Shown one piece after another: positions 16,489 through 23,958 of a DNA stretch of 64,000 nucleotides (position 1 is its first letter; each line of letters opens with the position of its first letter). The notes beneath the pieces were generated by a model. The model ran no database searches and had not been told where the DNA came from. It saw only the letters and a program-made list of their open reading frames with translations. Both the position numbers and the translations under genes were made by a program. The stretch is from Halalkalirubrum salinum (GTDB taxonomy: Archaea; Halobacteriota; Halobacteria; Halobacteriales; Haloferacaceae): assembly GCF_005543295.1 (NCBI RefSeq), contig NZ_SRSG01000017.1, positions 1-64,000 of the forward strand. Direction: 5' to 3'.

Positions 16489-17406
16489 ATGGCACGTATG
16501 AATCCGTTAGAGCGGTACGCCCCGCTCGTTGACGACCCCGAGGCCTTTCGTGCAGCGTGTCAACGGCCGCTGCCGTCGGTTGTTCGTGTCAACACGATCA
16601 AGGCGACGGCCGATCGGGTGGCTGCGGCTTTTGATACCGAGGGCGTTGGGTACGAGCCGATCGAGTGGCACGACGGGCTGTTTGCGCTTGCCGAGCGCGG
16701 GCCGGGGACGACGTGGCCGTACTTTCACGGCTGGGTCCACGGCCAAGAGGAGGTGTCGGCGCTCCCAGCGGTGGTGCTCGATCCGGATCCGGGCGACCGC
16801 GTGTGGGATGCGTGTGCGGCCCCGGGAAGTAAGACCACGCAACTGTCGGCGCAGATGGGCGACCAGGGACTGGTCGTCGGGAACGACAGCAATCTCGGTC
16901 GGCTCTCGGCGCTGCGACACAACGCCGAGCGGCTGGGCGTGACCAACCTCGCGGTGACAAATCAGGACGCGCGAAACTTCTCGCTGAAGCCGTTCGACTT
17001 CGAGGCGTTCGACGCCGCGCTCGTCGACGTGCCCTGTTCGTGTGAGGGGACCTGTCGAAAGAACCCAACTGCACTGGAGGAGTGGACGATCGACCACGTC
17101 CGATCGGTCACCGGCGTCCAGAAGTCGATTCTCTCGCGGGCGATTCAGGCGACGAAGCCTGGCGGCACAGTGGTCTACTCGACGTGTACGTTCGCCCCAG
17201 AGGAGAACGAAGCCGTGGTCGATCACGCCCTCCAGACCGAGGACTGTCGGATCGTACCGTTCGATCTGCCGATCGACACCGTACCCGGTGTGACCGAGTG
17301 GGACGGAGCGACGTTCGATTCGGCCGTGACAGAGACTCACCGGATCTACCCCCACCTCAACGATACCGGCGGCTTCTACTGTGCAAAGCTGGAGGTGACC
17401 GCATGA
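16489..17406 (+). CDS. RsmB/NOP-type RNA (cytosine-5) methyltransferase
   Basis: The 305-aa protein has an N-terminal RNA-binding lead (ERYAPLVDD), then the SAM-binding motif WDACAAPGSKTTQ. Motif IV VDVPCSCEGTCRKNP and motif VI STCTFAPEEN carry the two cysteines used by RNA m5C methyltransferases. It modifies tRNA or rRNA. It lacks a C-terminal PUA domain, which appears to be encoded by the following gene. Its stop overlaps the ATG of the first 12-codon ORF (ATGA), within a triple repeat of ribosome-binding sites. Confidence 0.93.
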   Translation: MARMNPLERYAPLVDDPEAFRAACQRPLPSVVRVNTIKATADRVAAAFDTEGVGYEPIEWHDGLFALAERGPGTTWPYFHGWVHGQEEVSALPAVVLDPDPGDRVWDACAAPGSKTTQLSAQMGDQGLVVGNDSNLGRLSALRHNAERLGVTNLAVTNQDARNFSLKPFDFEAFDAALVDVPCSCEGTCRKNPTALEEWTIDHVRSVTGVQKSILSRAIQATKPGGTVVYSTCTFAPEENEAVVDHALQTEDCRIVPFDLPIDTVPGVTEWDGATFDSAVTETHRIYPHLNDTGGFYCAKLEVTA

Positions 17407-17475
17407 GAACCGATCGTGCGAGACTGGAGGTGACAGCATGAGAACCGATCGATCGAATCAGGAGGTAGCCACATG
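17391..17475 (+). repeat. Three Shine-Dalgarno-ATGA cassettes with 35-base period
   Basis: GGAGGT occurs at 17391, 17426 and 17461, each six bases before an ATGA (ATG at 17403, 17438 and 17473). The first two units are 25/26 identical over the shared core from GGAGGT to ACCGATCG; the third is diverged but keeps spacing and motifs. The unit includes the codons for the last residues of the methyltransferase (LEVTA), so the gene end itself has been duplicated. Confidence 0.85.
17403..17441 (+). CDS. 12-codon ORF 1 between coupled genes
   Basis: The ORF reads MRTDRARLEVTA, starts inside the methyltransferase stop (ATGA) and ends inside the ATG of the next mini-ORF. It has its own GGAGGT six bases upstream. 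Its last five residues repeat the methyltransferase C-terminus. It may be translated as part of termination-reinitiation coupling, or be a by-product of tandem duplication; a stable peptide is doubtful. Confidence 0.35.
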   Translation: MRTDRARLEVTA

Positions 17476-17476
17476 A
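17438..17476 (+). CDS. 12-codon ORF 2 between coupled genes
   Basis: The ORF reads MRTDRSNQEVAT, overlaps ORF 1 by ATGA and overlaps the ATG of the PUA-like gene by ATGA, again with GGAGGT six bases upstream. The first five residues equal those of ORF 1. It is the middle link in a chain of three -1 overlaps. Confidence 0.35.
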   Translation: MRTDRSNQEVAT

Positions 17477-18039
17477 CCGACGAGCGTCGCGTCCCCGAGG
17501 ACGATCGCCTCGCGGACAACGTCGGCCAGCGGTTCGATCGACTGCCGGCAACTCCTGCGGACCGAACTGTCTCTGGGCGAGCCTCCCGCGAAGAGGTGAT
17601 CGAGTGGTGGGTCGAGCAGTACGGCGTCGACCCGGCGATTTTCGAGGGGTATTCGTTCTGGGAAAAGGGCGCAGGGAAGGTGTGGATCTGCGCTGAAAAA
17701 GAGACTTCTCAGGCGCTTCCGAGTCCGATCGAAATCGAAGCCCTCGGAATGACGTTCATGCGGACCCGCCAGCGCCACTGGAAACCGACCACGGCAGCGG
17801 TTCAACGGTTCGGCCACCACGCGAAAAAGAACGTGCTCGTTCTCGAAGGCGCAGAAGCCGCTGCGTTCGCCCGCGGCGAAGACATCCCGTACGAATCGTG
17901 GGACGGCGACTGGGGATACCTCGTGGTTGCCCACGAACTCGCCGGCGACGTCGAACCGATCGGCGTCGGCCTCTACCTGTACGACGAGCTCCGATCGACG
18001 GTGCCAAAGGGGAGACAGGAGTCCCTGGCCGACCTCTGA
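17473..18039 (+). CDS. PUA-like partner of the methyltransferase (DUF7122-like)
   Basis: The 188-aa protein contains FEGYSFWEKGAGKVWI, then LGMTFMRTRQRHWKPTTAAVQRFG and a C-terminal segment with KKNVLVLEG and YLVVAHELAG. This looks like the C-terminal RNA-binding (PUA-like) domain of RsmF/NOP2-type methyltransferases, here as a separate polypeptide. Genes of this kind commonly follow RsmB-type genes in haloarchaea (from memory, DUF7122). The start is the third ATGA of the cassette series. It probably helps bind or position RNA; that is inference. Confidence 0.75.
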   Translation: MTDERRVPEDDRLADNVGQRFDRLPATPADRTVSGRASREEVIEWWVEQYGVDPAIFEGYSFWEKGAGKVWICAEKETSQALPSPIEIEALGMTFMRTRQRHWKPTTAAVQRFGHHAKKNVLVLEGAEAAAFARGEDIPYESWDGDWGYLVVAHELAGDVEPIGVGLYLYDELRSTVPKGRQESLADL

Positions 18040-18045
18040 GCGAGG

Positions 18046-19560
18046 TTAGGACTCCGATCGCCGCTCGATCGTCCCGCCAGACAACCCATCCCACGCCACG
18101 CGGTAGCCGAGCCGCGAGAGGACCGCGCTCACGTCGGTAGCCCCAGTCGCTTCGACAATTGATTCGACCTCCTCGTACGCCATGCCTGTCTCGATTCGCT
18201 CGTCGATCGACGTGAGGGCACTGGGCCGAATGAGCATCTGGCCAATCTGCTCGTGCTCGGGGAACGATCGTGACGCGATCGCCTCGGTTGCGACCCCGTA
18301 CTCCGCAGCCAATGATTCGAGCGAAATCACATCGACCTCAGGTGTGATTTCGGCCGGAAGCGAATCGACAGTGGCGTCGAGCAATTCGTCCTCGTACGCC
18401 GAGAGCACGTCGACGACGTCCTTGACGCGAACAGTTCCGCTGTAAGGAATTGCCCGGTGATCGAGTCCCTCGATCTCCTCGCTCACGCCAAGGCTCTCGT
18501 CCACGGCGACGAGCAGTTCGACATCCTCAACGTCTGCGAGTTGGTTGAGCTTTTTTTCGACGTACTCCGGCGTCCAAAAACCCATGACCTCGAAATACAC
18601 ACGAAAGCCGGTGTGGATGTACTCGAAGGCAAAATCAGGGATCATCACACTCGTCCCGGTTTCGAGTGGCTCGGGCTCTCTGTGCAGTTCCCAGTCGAGA
18701 CCCAGAGCCTGAAATCGCGCTGCGAAATCAGCCTCCACACCGCTGTCGTACGTCGGCTTGGCGATCGGCTCGGTTCCCGGCACCGATACGTCTGTCGCGG
18801 ACAGGCGCATCGTTCGCTCGCGGCCGCGGTCGTCGATCGTCGCGACAAGTTCCCACTCGACCGCAGAGCCGGCGATCGATCTGAGCAGCCGCGCAAAGGC
18901 GGTGCCGTAGCGCCGTGTGCGCCTGAAGATCGCGTCTGGCCCGGTGATGACGACGATACGACCCGAATCGGTCCGTTCGATCTCGTACATGAGCCGCAGG
19001 CGACCCATCGCAGATACCAGCGCCTTCGGGTCGTCCGTCCGAACGCGGACCTCGGTCGCGTCAAAAAGCGCGGTCTGTGCGAGCGAGAGGTTGTACTGGG
19101 AGCACAGTGTCTTCGGCGTCCACCGTGGCTCGAAGTTTGTCAGGAGCTGGTTGCAATCCCGATCGGCGTACAGCGCCTCCTCAACTGTCTCGGGCGGAAC
19201 CGCGAGCCGATCGGCTGCGGCGTCGATCGCCTGTGTTCGCTCCGCGTCAGACGTGACGCCGCCGATCGATTCGGCCGTCTCGAAGGTGGTCCGTCGGACC
19301 CGCTCGGGCGGAATCGGCGCGGCAGTTTCGAACGTCGCGTCGCGCTCGCAAAGCGCCGCGAATCCGCGAACGAGTTTGAAGTCGTCTGCATCTTGTTCAA
19401 GCGCGGAAAGCGCCTCATCAAGCGCTGATCGCGGCGAGCCAACATGCTCGTCGAACGTCTGGAGGACCCGATCGGCGAGGTGGTGTCTCGACTCGTTGAC
19501 AAACTCTGGGCGGTACCCACCGCCCGATCGAGACACCCTGAGCAGCGCCTTCGGTAACAC
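18046..19560 (-). CDS. bax1: DUF790 protein, Bax1-like nuclease partner of XPB
   Basis: The 504-aa protein matches DUF790, the family of archaeal Bax1, a nuclease that binds XPB. The N-terminus LPKALLRVSRSGGGYRPEF is typical. IPDFAFEY (about 307) and FEVMGFW (about 323) followed by Lys in EYVEKK (about 336) fit a PD-(D/E)xK nuclease core. The start is taken as GTG at 19560, since it gives the family N-terminus and in-frame upstream residues do not. It lies just downstream of xpb, same strand, 74 bases apart, so it is probably one operon. Confidence 0.85.
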   Translation of the reverse strand: MLPKALLRVSRSGGGYRPEFVNESRHHLADRVLQTFDEHVGSPRSALDEALSALEQDADDFKLVRGFAALCERDATFETAAPIPPERVRRTTFETAESIGGVTSDAERTQAIDAAADRLAVPPETVEEALYADRDCNQLLTNFEPRWTPKTLCSQYNLSLAQTALFDATEVRVRTDDPKALVSAMGRLRLMYEIERTDSGRIVVITGPDAIFRRTRRYGTAFARLLRSIAGSAVEWELVATIDDRGRERTMRLSATDVSVPGTEPIAKPTYDSGVEADFAARFQALGLDWELHREPEPLETGTSVMIPDFAFEYIHTGFRVYFEVMGFWTPEYVEKKLNQLADVEDVELLVAVDESLGVSEEIEGLDHRAIPYSGTVRVKDVVDVLSAYEDELLDATVDSLPAEITPEVDVISLESLAAEYGVATEAIASRSFPEHEQIGQMLIRPSALTSIDERIETGMAYEEVESIVEATGATDVSAVLSRLGYRVAWDGLSGGTIERRSES

Positions 19561-19634
19561 GCGAACTGGTACACAGGGACGGAAAATAAGAGTTGAGATG
19601 CGCAGTTGCACCATTTGCGAGCTGAATGGTACGC

Positions 19635-20987
19635 TCAGCGTCGTCGCCCAGCAACCCGCTCTTCGGCGGTCTCAGCGCTGACCACCTCGTACAGAATCGC
19701 CCGTCCACCGTCGGATTTCGGCCGGAGGATCCGTCCGAGCCGCTGGGTGAACTCCCGTTCGCTGCCACTACCAGAGAGAATGACGCCCACATTCGCATCC
19801 GGGACGTCGACACCCTCATCGAGCACGTTCGCCGCAATTACGCGGCTGTAGGTTCCCTCGCGGAAGCGCGAGAGGATTTCCGATCGCTCTGCGGCCGACG
19901 TCTCAGCGGTGATCGCTGGCAGGAGGAATCGCGATGAGAGCCGGTAGACGAGGTCAGTATGCGCGGTGAAGACGATGATGCGATCGTCTCGATGGCGATC
20001 GAGAATTCGCCCGAGCTGGACGGCCTTCTCCTCGGCGTTCATCATGATCTCGCGGGCTCGTTGTTTGGCGAGCATTGCCTCACGAGCGCGAGGGTCGTTC
20101 CCCGATCGCTTGACGAGTTCCATGTAGTCGCTACCGCTGGTAAACTGGATGTTTGCCTGGCGGACGTACTCAACAAACGTTCCCTGGGCGTCTTCGTACG
20201 CCGCGCGCTCCTCGGGGCTAAGTTCGACTTCAATCCGGCGGATATCGTATGCAGCAAGATGCTCGCCAGCGAGCGAATCGACGTCCACATCGTACACTTT
20301 CGGACCTACCAGCTCGCGGATTACCTCGTGGGCACCGTCGGGCCGTTCGAACGTTGCAGTGAGACCGAGGCGGTTCGGCGCCGCGGCGAGACGAGCGATG
20401 TCTCGGTAGCCCTCCGCGCCGAGATGGTGGACCTCATCAAAGACGAGTAGTCCGAACTCGCCACCGATCTCGTCTGCGCGGAGGTACACGCTATCGTACG
20501 TCGCAACAGTCAGGTCGCCGAGCCGTTGTTCGCCCCCACCCAGCCGCCCGATCGACACAACCTCGCCGAACTCAGACTGCAACTCGCGTTCCCACTGTTC
20601 GACGAGCGCGATCGTTGGTACGACCACGAGCGTGGGCGTTCCGAGCGCCGCGATCGCTGCGATCGCGATCACCGTTTTGCCGCTGCCAGTCGGCAACTCG
20701 AGGACGCCGCGGTTCGATCGCGCCTCCCACGCGTCGAGTGCCGCACGCTGGTACTCCCGGAGCGCGTACGTCGTCGACAACGAGAGCGATCGCGCTGGTG
20801 CGACCCGATCGTCGATTCCAACGTCGAGTTCGCCGAGAATCGTCCGGATCGCTGCATAGCGGTACGCCGGTGCTCGCAGCGTCTCCGTCCGAGGGTCGAG
20901 CTCCGCACCGGGTAGCGACGGGAGCCGATCGGGGTCGGCTGCCTCGACAACGACGGCTCCGTCGGCGAACCGGATGGTAGCGGTCAC
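19635..20987 (-). CDS. xpb: XPB-type DNA repair helicase
   Basis: The 450-aa superfamily 2 helicase shows Walker A LPTGSGKT (about 98-105), DEVHHLG (about 184-190), a TATFERPDG segment (motif III with the Arg-x-Asp-like XPB element) and QRLGRILRPK (motif VI). An N-terminal domain of about 70 residues resembles the damage-recognition domain of archaeal XPB. It works as a DNA translocase in nucleotide excision repair, with Bax1 as the likely nuclease partner. ATG at 20987 is a natural start, divergent from the esterase. Confidence 0.93.
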   Translation of the reverse strand: MTATIRFADGAVVVEAADPDRLPSLPGAELDPRTETLRAPAYRYAAIRTILGELDVGIDDRVAPARSLSLSTTYALREYQRAALDAWEARSNRGVLELPTGSGKTVIAIAAIAALGTPTLVVVPTIALVEQWERELQSEFGEVVSIGRLGGGEQRLGDLTVATYDSVYLRADEIGGEFGLLVFDEVHHLGAEGYRDIARLAAAPNRLGLTATFERPDGAHEVIRELVGPKVYDVDVDSLAGEHLAAYDIRRIEVELSPEERAAYEDAQGTFVEYVRQANIQFTSGSDYMELVKRSGNDPRAREAMLAKQRAREIMMNAEEKAVQLGRILDRHRDDRIIVFTAHTDLVYRLSSRFLLPAITAETSAAERSEILSRFREGTYSRVIAANVLDEGVDVPDANVGVILSGSGSEREFTQRLGRILRPKSDGGRAILYEVVSAETAEERVAGRRR

Positions 20988-21008
20988 ATCGACGCGTGCG
21001 GGCGCACT

Positions 21009-21017
21009 GGATATATG
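21009..21017 (+). promoter_or_regulatory. TATA-like box for the esterase
   Basis: GGATATATG lies 24-32 bases before the ATG at 21041. A GGAGGT also directly abuts that ATG with no spacer, too close for normal Shine-Dalgarno pairing, so leaderless translation is the better explanation. Confidence 0.5.
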
Positions 21018-21040
21018 TGCTCCGGGATCGACGCGGAGGT

Positions 21041-21985
21041 ATGGAGCGATCGCTCGATCCGGAACTCGCAGAGATCATCTCGACGACTGAAGCGGCAGGG
21101 ATTCCACCGTGGCATGCCCTGAGCGTCGATGCGGCACGAGGGCTCGAAGGGAGGGTGTTCGCACCCGAGGTGGAGCCGACAGAGCACCTCAGATCAGTCC
21201 GTGATCTGGCGTTCGAGGGCCCCGACGGCGAGGTGCCTGTCCGGATCTATCGACCAGAGCGGGAGGATCCAGCCCCAACCATCGTCTACTTTCACGGCGG
21301 GGGCTGGACGCTCGGCACGTTGGATTCGATCGACACCGTCTGTCGCCGACTCGCTTCGGCCGCCGATAGCGTCGTCATCTCCGTTGACTACCGGCTCGCA
21401 CCCGAACATCCGTTTCCGGCGCCGCTCAACGACGCGGTCGCGGCGATCGAGTGGGCCGATCGACACGCCAGCACTGTCGGCGGCGATCCCGATCGGCTTG
21501 CAGTAGCAGGGACGAGCGCCGGCGGAAACCTCGCGGCAGCAACCTGTTTGCACGCCCGTGAATTCGATGGACCCACGATCGACGCGCAAGTGCTATTATA
21601 TCCGATCACCGGCAGGGTTCGCTCGACGCGCTCCTACGAGCGAAACGCTGACGGCCCGCTGTTGACCCGCGCGGATATGACGTGGTTCTTCGAACAGTAC
21701 TGCCGGGATCCGGTCGACAGCTACAACCCGTTTGTCTCACCACTGGACGCATCGGACCTCTCAAAGCTGCCGCCAGCAGTTGTCGTCACGGCTGGCTTCG
21801 ATCCACTCAGAGACGACGGGAAACAGTATGCCGATCGGCTCGATGCGGCAGCCGTCCCGGTTACCTACCTCGACTACCCAACAATGGTGCACGGCTTTCT
21901 TAGCCTCGCCCAGAACGTCGAGACCGCCGCGGACGCGTTCGACGAGGTGGTCCAGGCGTTCGATTCGGCGATCGAAATCGAATAG
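21041..21985 (+). CDS. HSL-family alpha/beta hydrolase (esterase)
   Basis: The 314-aa protein is a hormone-sensitive-lipase-type carboxylesterase. The oxyanion-hole motif YFHGGGWTLG and the nucleophile motif AGTSAGGNLA are present, as is the acid in GFDPLRDDG and the His in MVHGFLSL. VSVDYRLAPEHPFP is a further HSL hallmark. No signal peptide is visible, so it is cytoplasmic. The start is chosen from the TATA box. Substrate unknown; short-chain esters are the family norm. Confidence 0.93.
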   Translation: MERSLDPELAEIISTTEAAGIPPWHALSVDAARGLEGRVFAPEVEPTEHLRSVRDLAFEGPDGEVPVRIYRPEREDPAPTIVYFHGGGWTLGTLDSIDTVCRRLASAADSVVISVDYRLAPEHPFPAPLNDAVAAIEWADRHASTVGGDPDRLAVAGTSAGGNLAAATCLHAREFDGPTIDAQVLLYPITGRVRSTRSYERNADGPLLTRADMTWFFEQYCRDPVDSYNPFVSPLDASDLSKLPPAVVVTAGFDPLRDDGKQYADRLDAAAVPVTYLDYPTMVHGFLSLAQNVETAADAFDEVVQAFDSAIEIE

Positions 21986-22021
21986 TGAATAGCCACGGTG
22001 AGTCGATCGCTGTTGATCAGA

Positions 22022-23164
22022 TCAGGCGCGGATCTCTTCTTCGACCAGTTCCGCAGCCTGCTTTATTGCCCGAACAGAGCTGAGATAGCCCGCGCCGACG
22101 GACGCTTTCATCGCTTTGGCCGGCGCACCGGTGAGCACCGTCGGACCGACCTGCGCGACGGCACCGGTCCCGACTGAGACGATCCATCCTGGTACCGAGA
22201 AGCGATACGGCTCCATTCGAGGTTCGAAGCCACCCGCTCCCTCGAGATCGTGCTCCACGAGCGCGGTAATGTTTTCAGCGACTGTCCCGGCCTCACGGAT
22301 CGCCGCCGAAGCGCTTGCGGGTACCGGTTCACCGTCTGTGTCGACCGCCTTGGCTGCGTCGCCGAGGACAAACGTCGATCGATCGAGCCGGAGGTCATTC
22401 CGGACGATCGGGCGCTCGCCCGACAGCGCGTCTGGGCCGCCAATGCCGCCGGTCCAAACGAACAGGTCATACGGAAGATCGCCGCCGTCAGTTTCGATAA
22501 CATTTGGGCCGGCCCGCTCGACAGCGGTCTCGGTTCGTACATCGATTCCGCACTCGATCAGTTCGTCGTGAACCGCCGTCTGGAAGTTCGCCGGGAAACT
22601 CGGTGCGACCGAGTCTTGCATTTCGAGCATGACAATATTGATGCGATCGCTGGCACCTTCCTCATCCACCAGCGCGGCAAGTTCGCCAGCAACCTGGATT
22701 CCCGAAAGCCCGGCACCGCCAACGACGATCGTCCCCGCAGTTCCGCGCTCAATGAGGTCGAGCGCCTCGCCGCGGATTCGATCGGCCTCTTCGAGGCTCT
22801 TCAGGCCGATCGAGTGCTCCTCGACGCCTTCGAGGCCGTAGTACGCGGTTTCTGAGCCGAGACAGATCGCCGCATAATCGTACTCTATCGTTGAACCGTC
22901 GGCAAACGAAACGACTCGGTCCGTGGTGTCGACATCAGACACCGTTCCGAGTCTGACCGCTGCACGGTCGAAGAGATCTTCGAGTGGAACCTGGATCGCC
23001 TCGGCGATCGATGGCCGTCTGATCGCGCGGTGGACCTCGTGTTGAACAAGATGATTCGGTGACTGATCGATGACGGTGAGTTGGACAGACTCCGGCAGCG
23101 ATCGCTCAAGCTGCCTGGTCAGGGTAACGCCGGCATATCCCGCCCCTAAAACGATGACATCCAT
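22022..23164 (-). CDS. NAD(P)/FAD-dependent oxidoreductase, NDH-2-like
   Basis: The 380-aa flavoprotein begins MDVIVLGAGYAGVTL (FAD Rossmann loop) and has a second loop IVVGGAGLSGIQVAGE for NAD(P)H and the late FAD block TFVLGDAA. This is the type II NADH dehydrogenase/sulfide-quinone reductase fold. No redox-active CxxC pair is visible, which argues against disulfide reductases. The C-terminal portion (about residues 310-365) is moderately hydrophobic and may contact the membrane. It probably feeds electrons to menaquinone. The ATG at 23164 gives the standard N-terminus. Confidence 0.88.
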   Translation of the reverse strand: MDVIVLGAGYAGVTLTRQLERSLPESVQLTVIDQSPNHLVQHEVHRAIRRPSIAEAIQVPLEDLFDRAAVRLGTVSDVDTTDRVVSFADGSTIEYDYAAICLGSETAYYGLEGVEEHSIGLKSLEEADRIRGEALDLIERGTAGTIVVGGAGLSGIQVAGELAALVDEEGASDRINIVMLEMQDSVAPSFPANFQTAVHDELIECGIDVRTETAVERAGPNVIETDGGDLPYDLFVWTGGIGGPDALSGERPIVRNDLRLDRSTFVLGDAAKAVDTDGEPVPASASAAIREAGTVAENITALVEHDLEGAGGFEPRMEPYRFSVPGWIVSVGTGAVAQVGPTVLTGAPAKAMKASVGAGYLSSVRAIKQAAELVEEEIRA

Positions 23165-23224
23165 ACGTAACGATAGGCAGTCGAGCATCTTGAGGGCACG
23201 GGAAACGCGGCGGAATAGCGAGAA

Positions 23225-23779
23225 TCAGCTTACGCTTGGCAGATCTTTGAAGGCTGCCTCAGCGCCGATTTTATCGAGTTGTTCGTCCATTTCGGCTCTG
23301 ACAGCGTTGAGATCATCGAGGAGTGTTTGATACTCCTCGCCATGATCGTTGTCTGCCATCTCCAGGGCCGCTTTCTTTGAGGCGAGGCGAAAGTACGTTT
23401 GGCCGCGGCTGTCGTAGGCAATTCGCTCTAAGAGCGCCTCGACAAGGCCCGTGAGCTCGTGTTGATCGACCGGTTTCACTTTGTAATCGTCGAACGGCAT
23501 ATCGATGATGTCGACATCGGGTTCGACAGCCGTGAGCATCGCTACTTTAATCGAGCAATCTCGTTCGCGGATCTTCGCGAGCAGTTCGTCACCCGAAATC
23601 CCCGGCATACGCCGATCGAGCAGCGCAACGTCGAGGTCTTCGTCAACGCGTTCTAAGGCTTCAGAGGCGCTCGTCGCGGTTCGAACAGTGTACGACGACG
23701 AAAGGAACGCGGTATAGAGATTCGCTAAGTCGGGCTCGTCGTCGACGACGAGTACCGTCGGATCTGACGGTCGGGTCAT
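23225..23779 (-). CDS. HalX-domain response regulator
   Basis: The 184-aa protein has a receiver domain (VLVVDDEPDL; phospho-acceptor Asp in VALLDRRMPG; Thr in AMLTAVE; Lys in YKVKPV). A C-terminal helical HalX domain (about residues 115-180, including YFRLASKKAALE and EYQTLLDDL) follows, found in haloarchaea. No DNA-binding domain is visible. The start at 23779 is the ATG just before the receiver; the ORF extends upstream through AT-rich non-coding-looking sequence. The cognate kinase is unknown; a histidine kinase lies 5 kb away. Confidence 0.88.
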   Translation of the reverse strand: MTRPSDPTVLVVDDEPDLANLYTAFLSSSYTVRTATSASEALERVDEDLDVALLDRRMPGISGDELLAKIRERDCSIKVAMLTAVEPDVDIIDMPFDDYKVKPVDQHELTGLVEALLERIAYDSRGQTYFRLASKKAALEMADNDHGEEYQTLLDDLNAVRAEMDEQLDKIGAEAAFKDLPSVS

Positions 23780-23958
23780 ATCTGTGAGCGAATACACAAT
23801 CGTCGTATCGATAGCTGTGCCATATGTCAATACACTTCGATTCATGAAATAAAAAGACCGCGGCCGCGTTATCAAATCTGGGATTTTGAAACCCCGTTTT
23901 TTCCAGCCTCGAATTTTAGTGTGAATAATTATATTAATCGGCGGGTACTGCAACCACC

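Noticed and set aside
18457-19428. 323-codon plus-strand frame antisense to the DUF790 gene
   Set aside because: It lies entirely within a real gene; high G+C and biased third positions keep antisense frames open. Its composition is Arg/Cys-rich, unlike haloarchaeal proteins.
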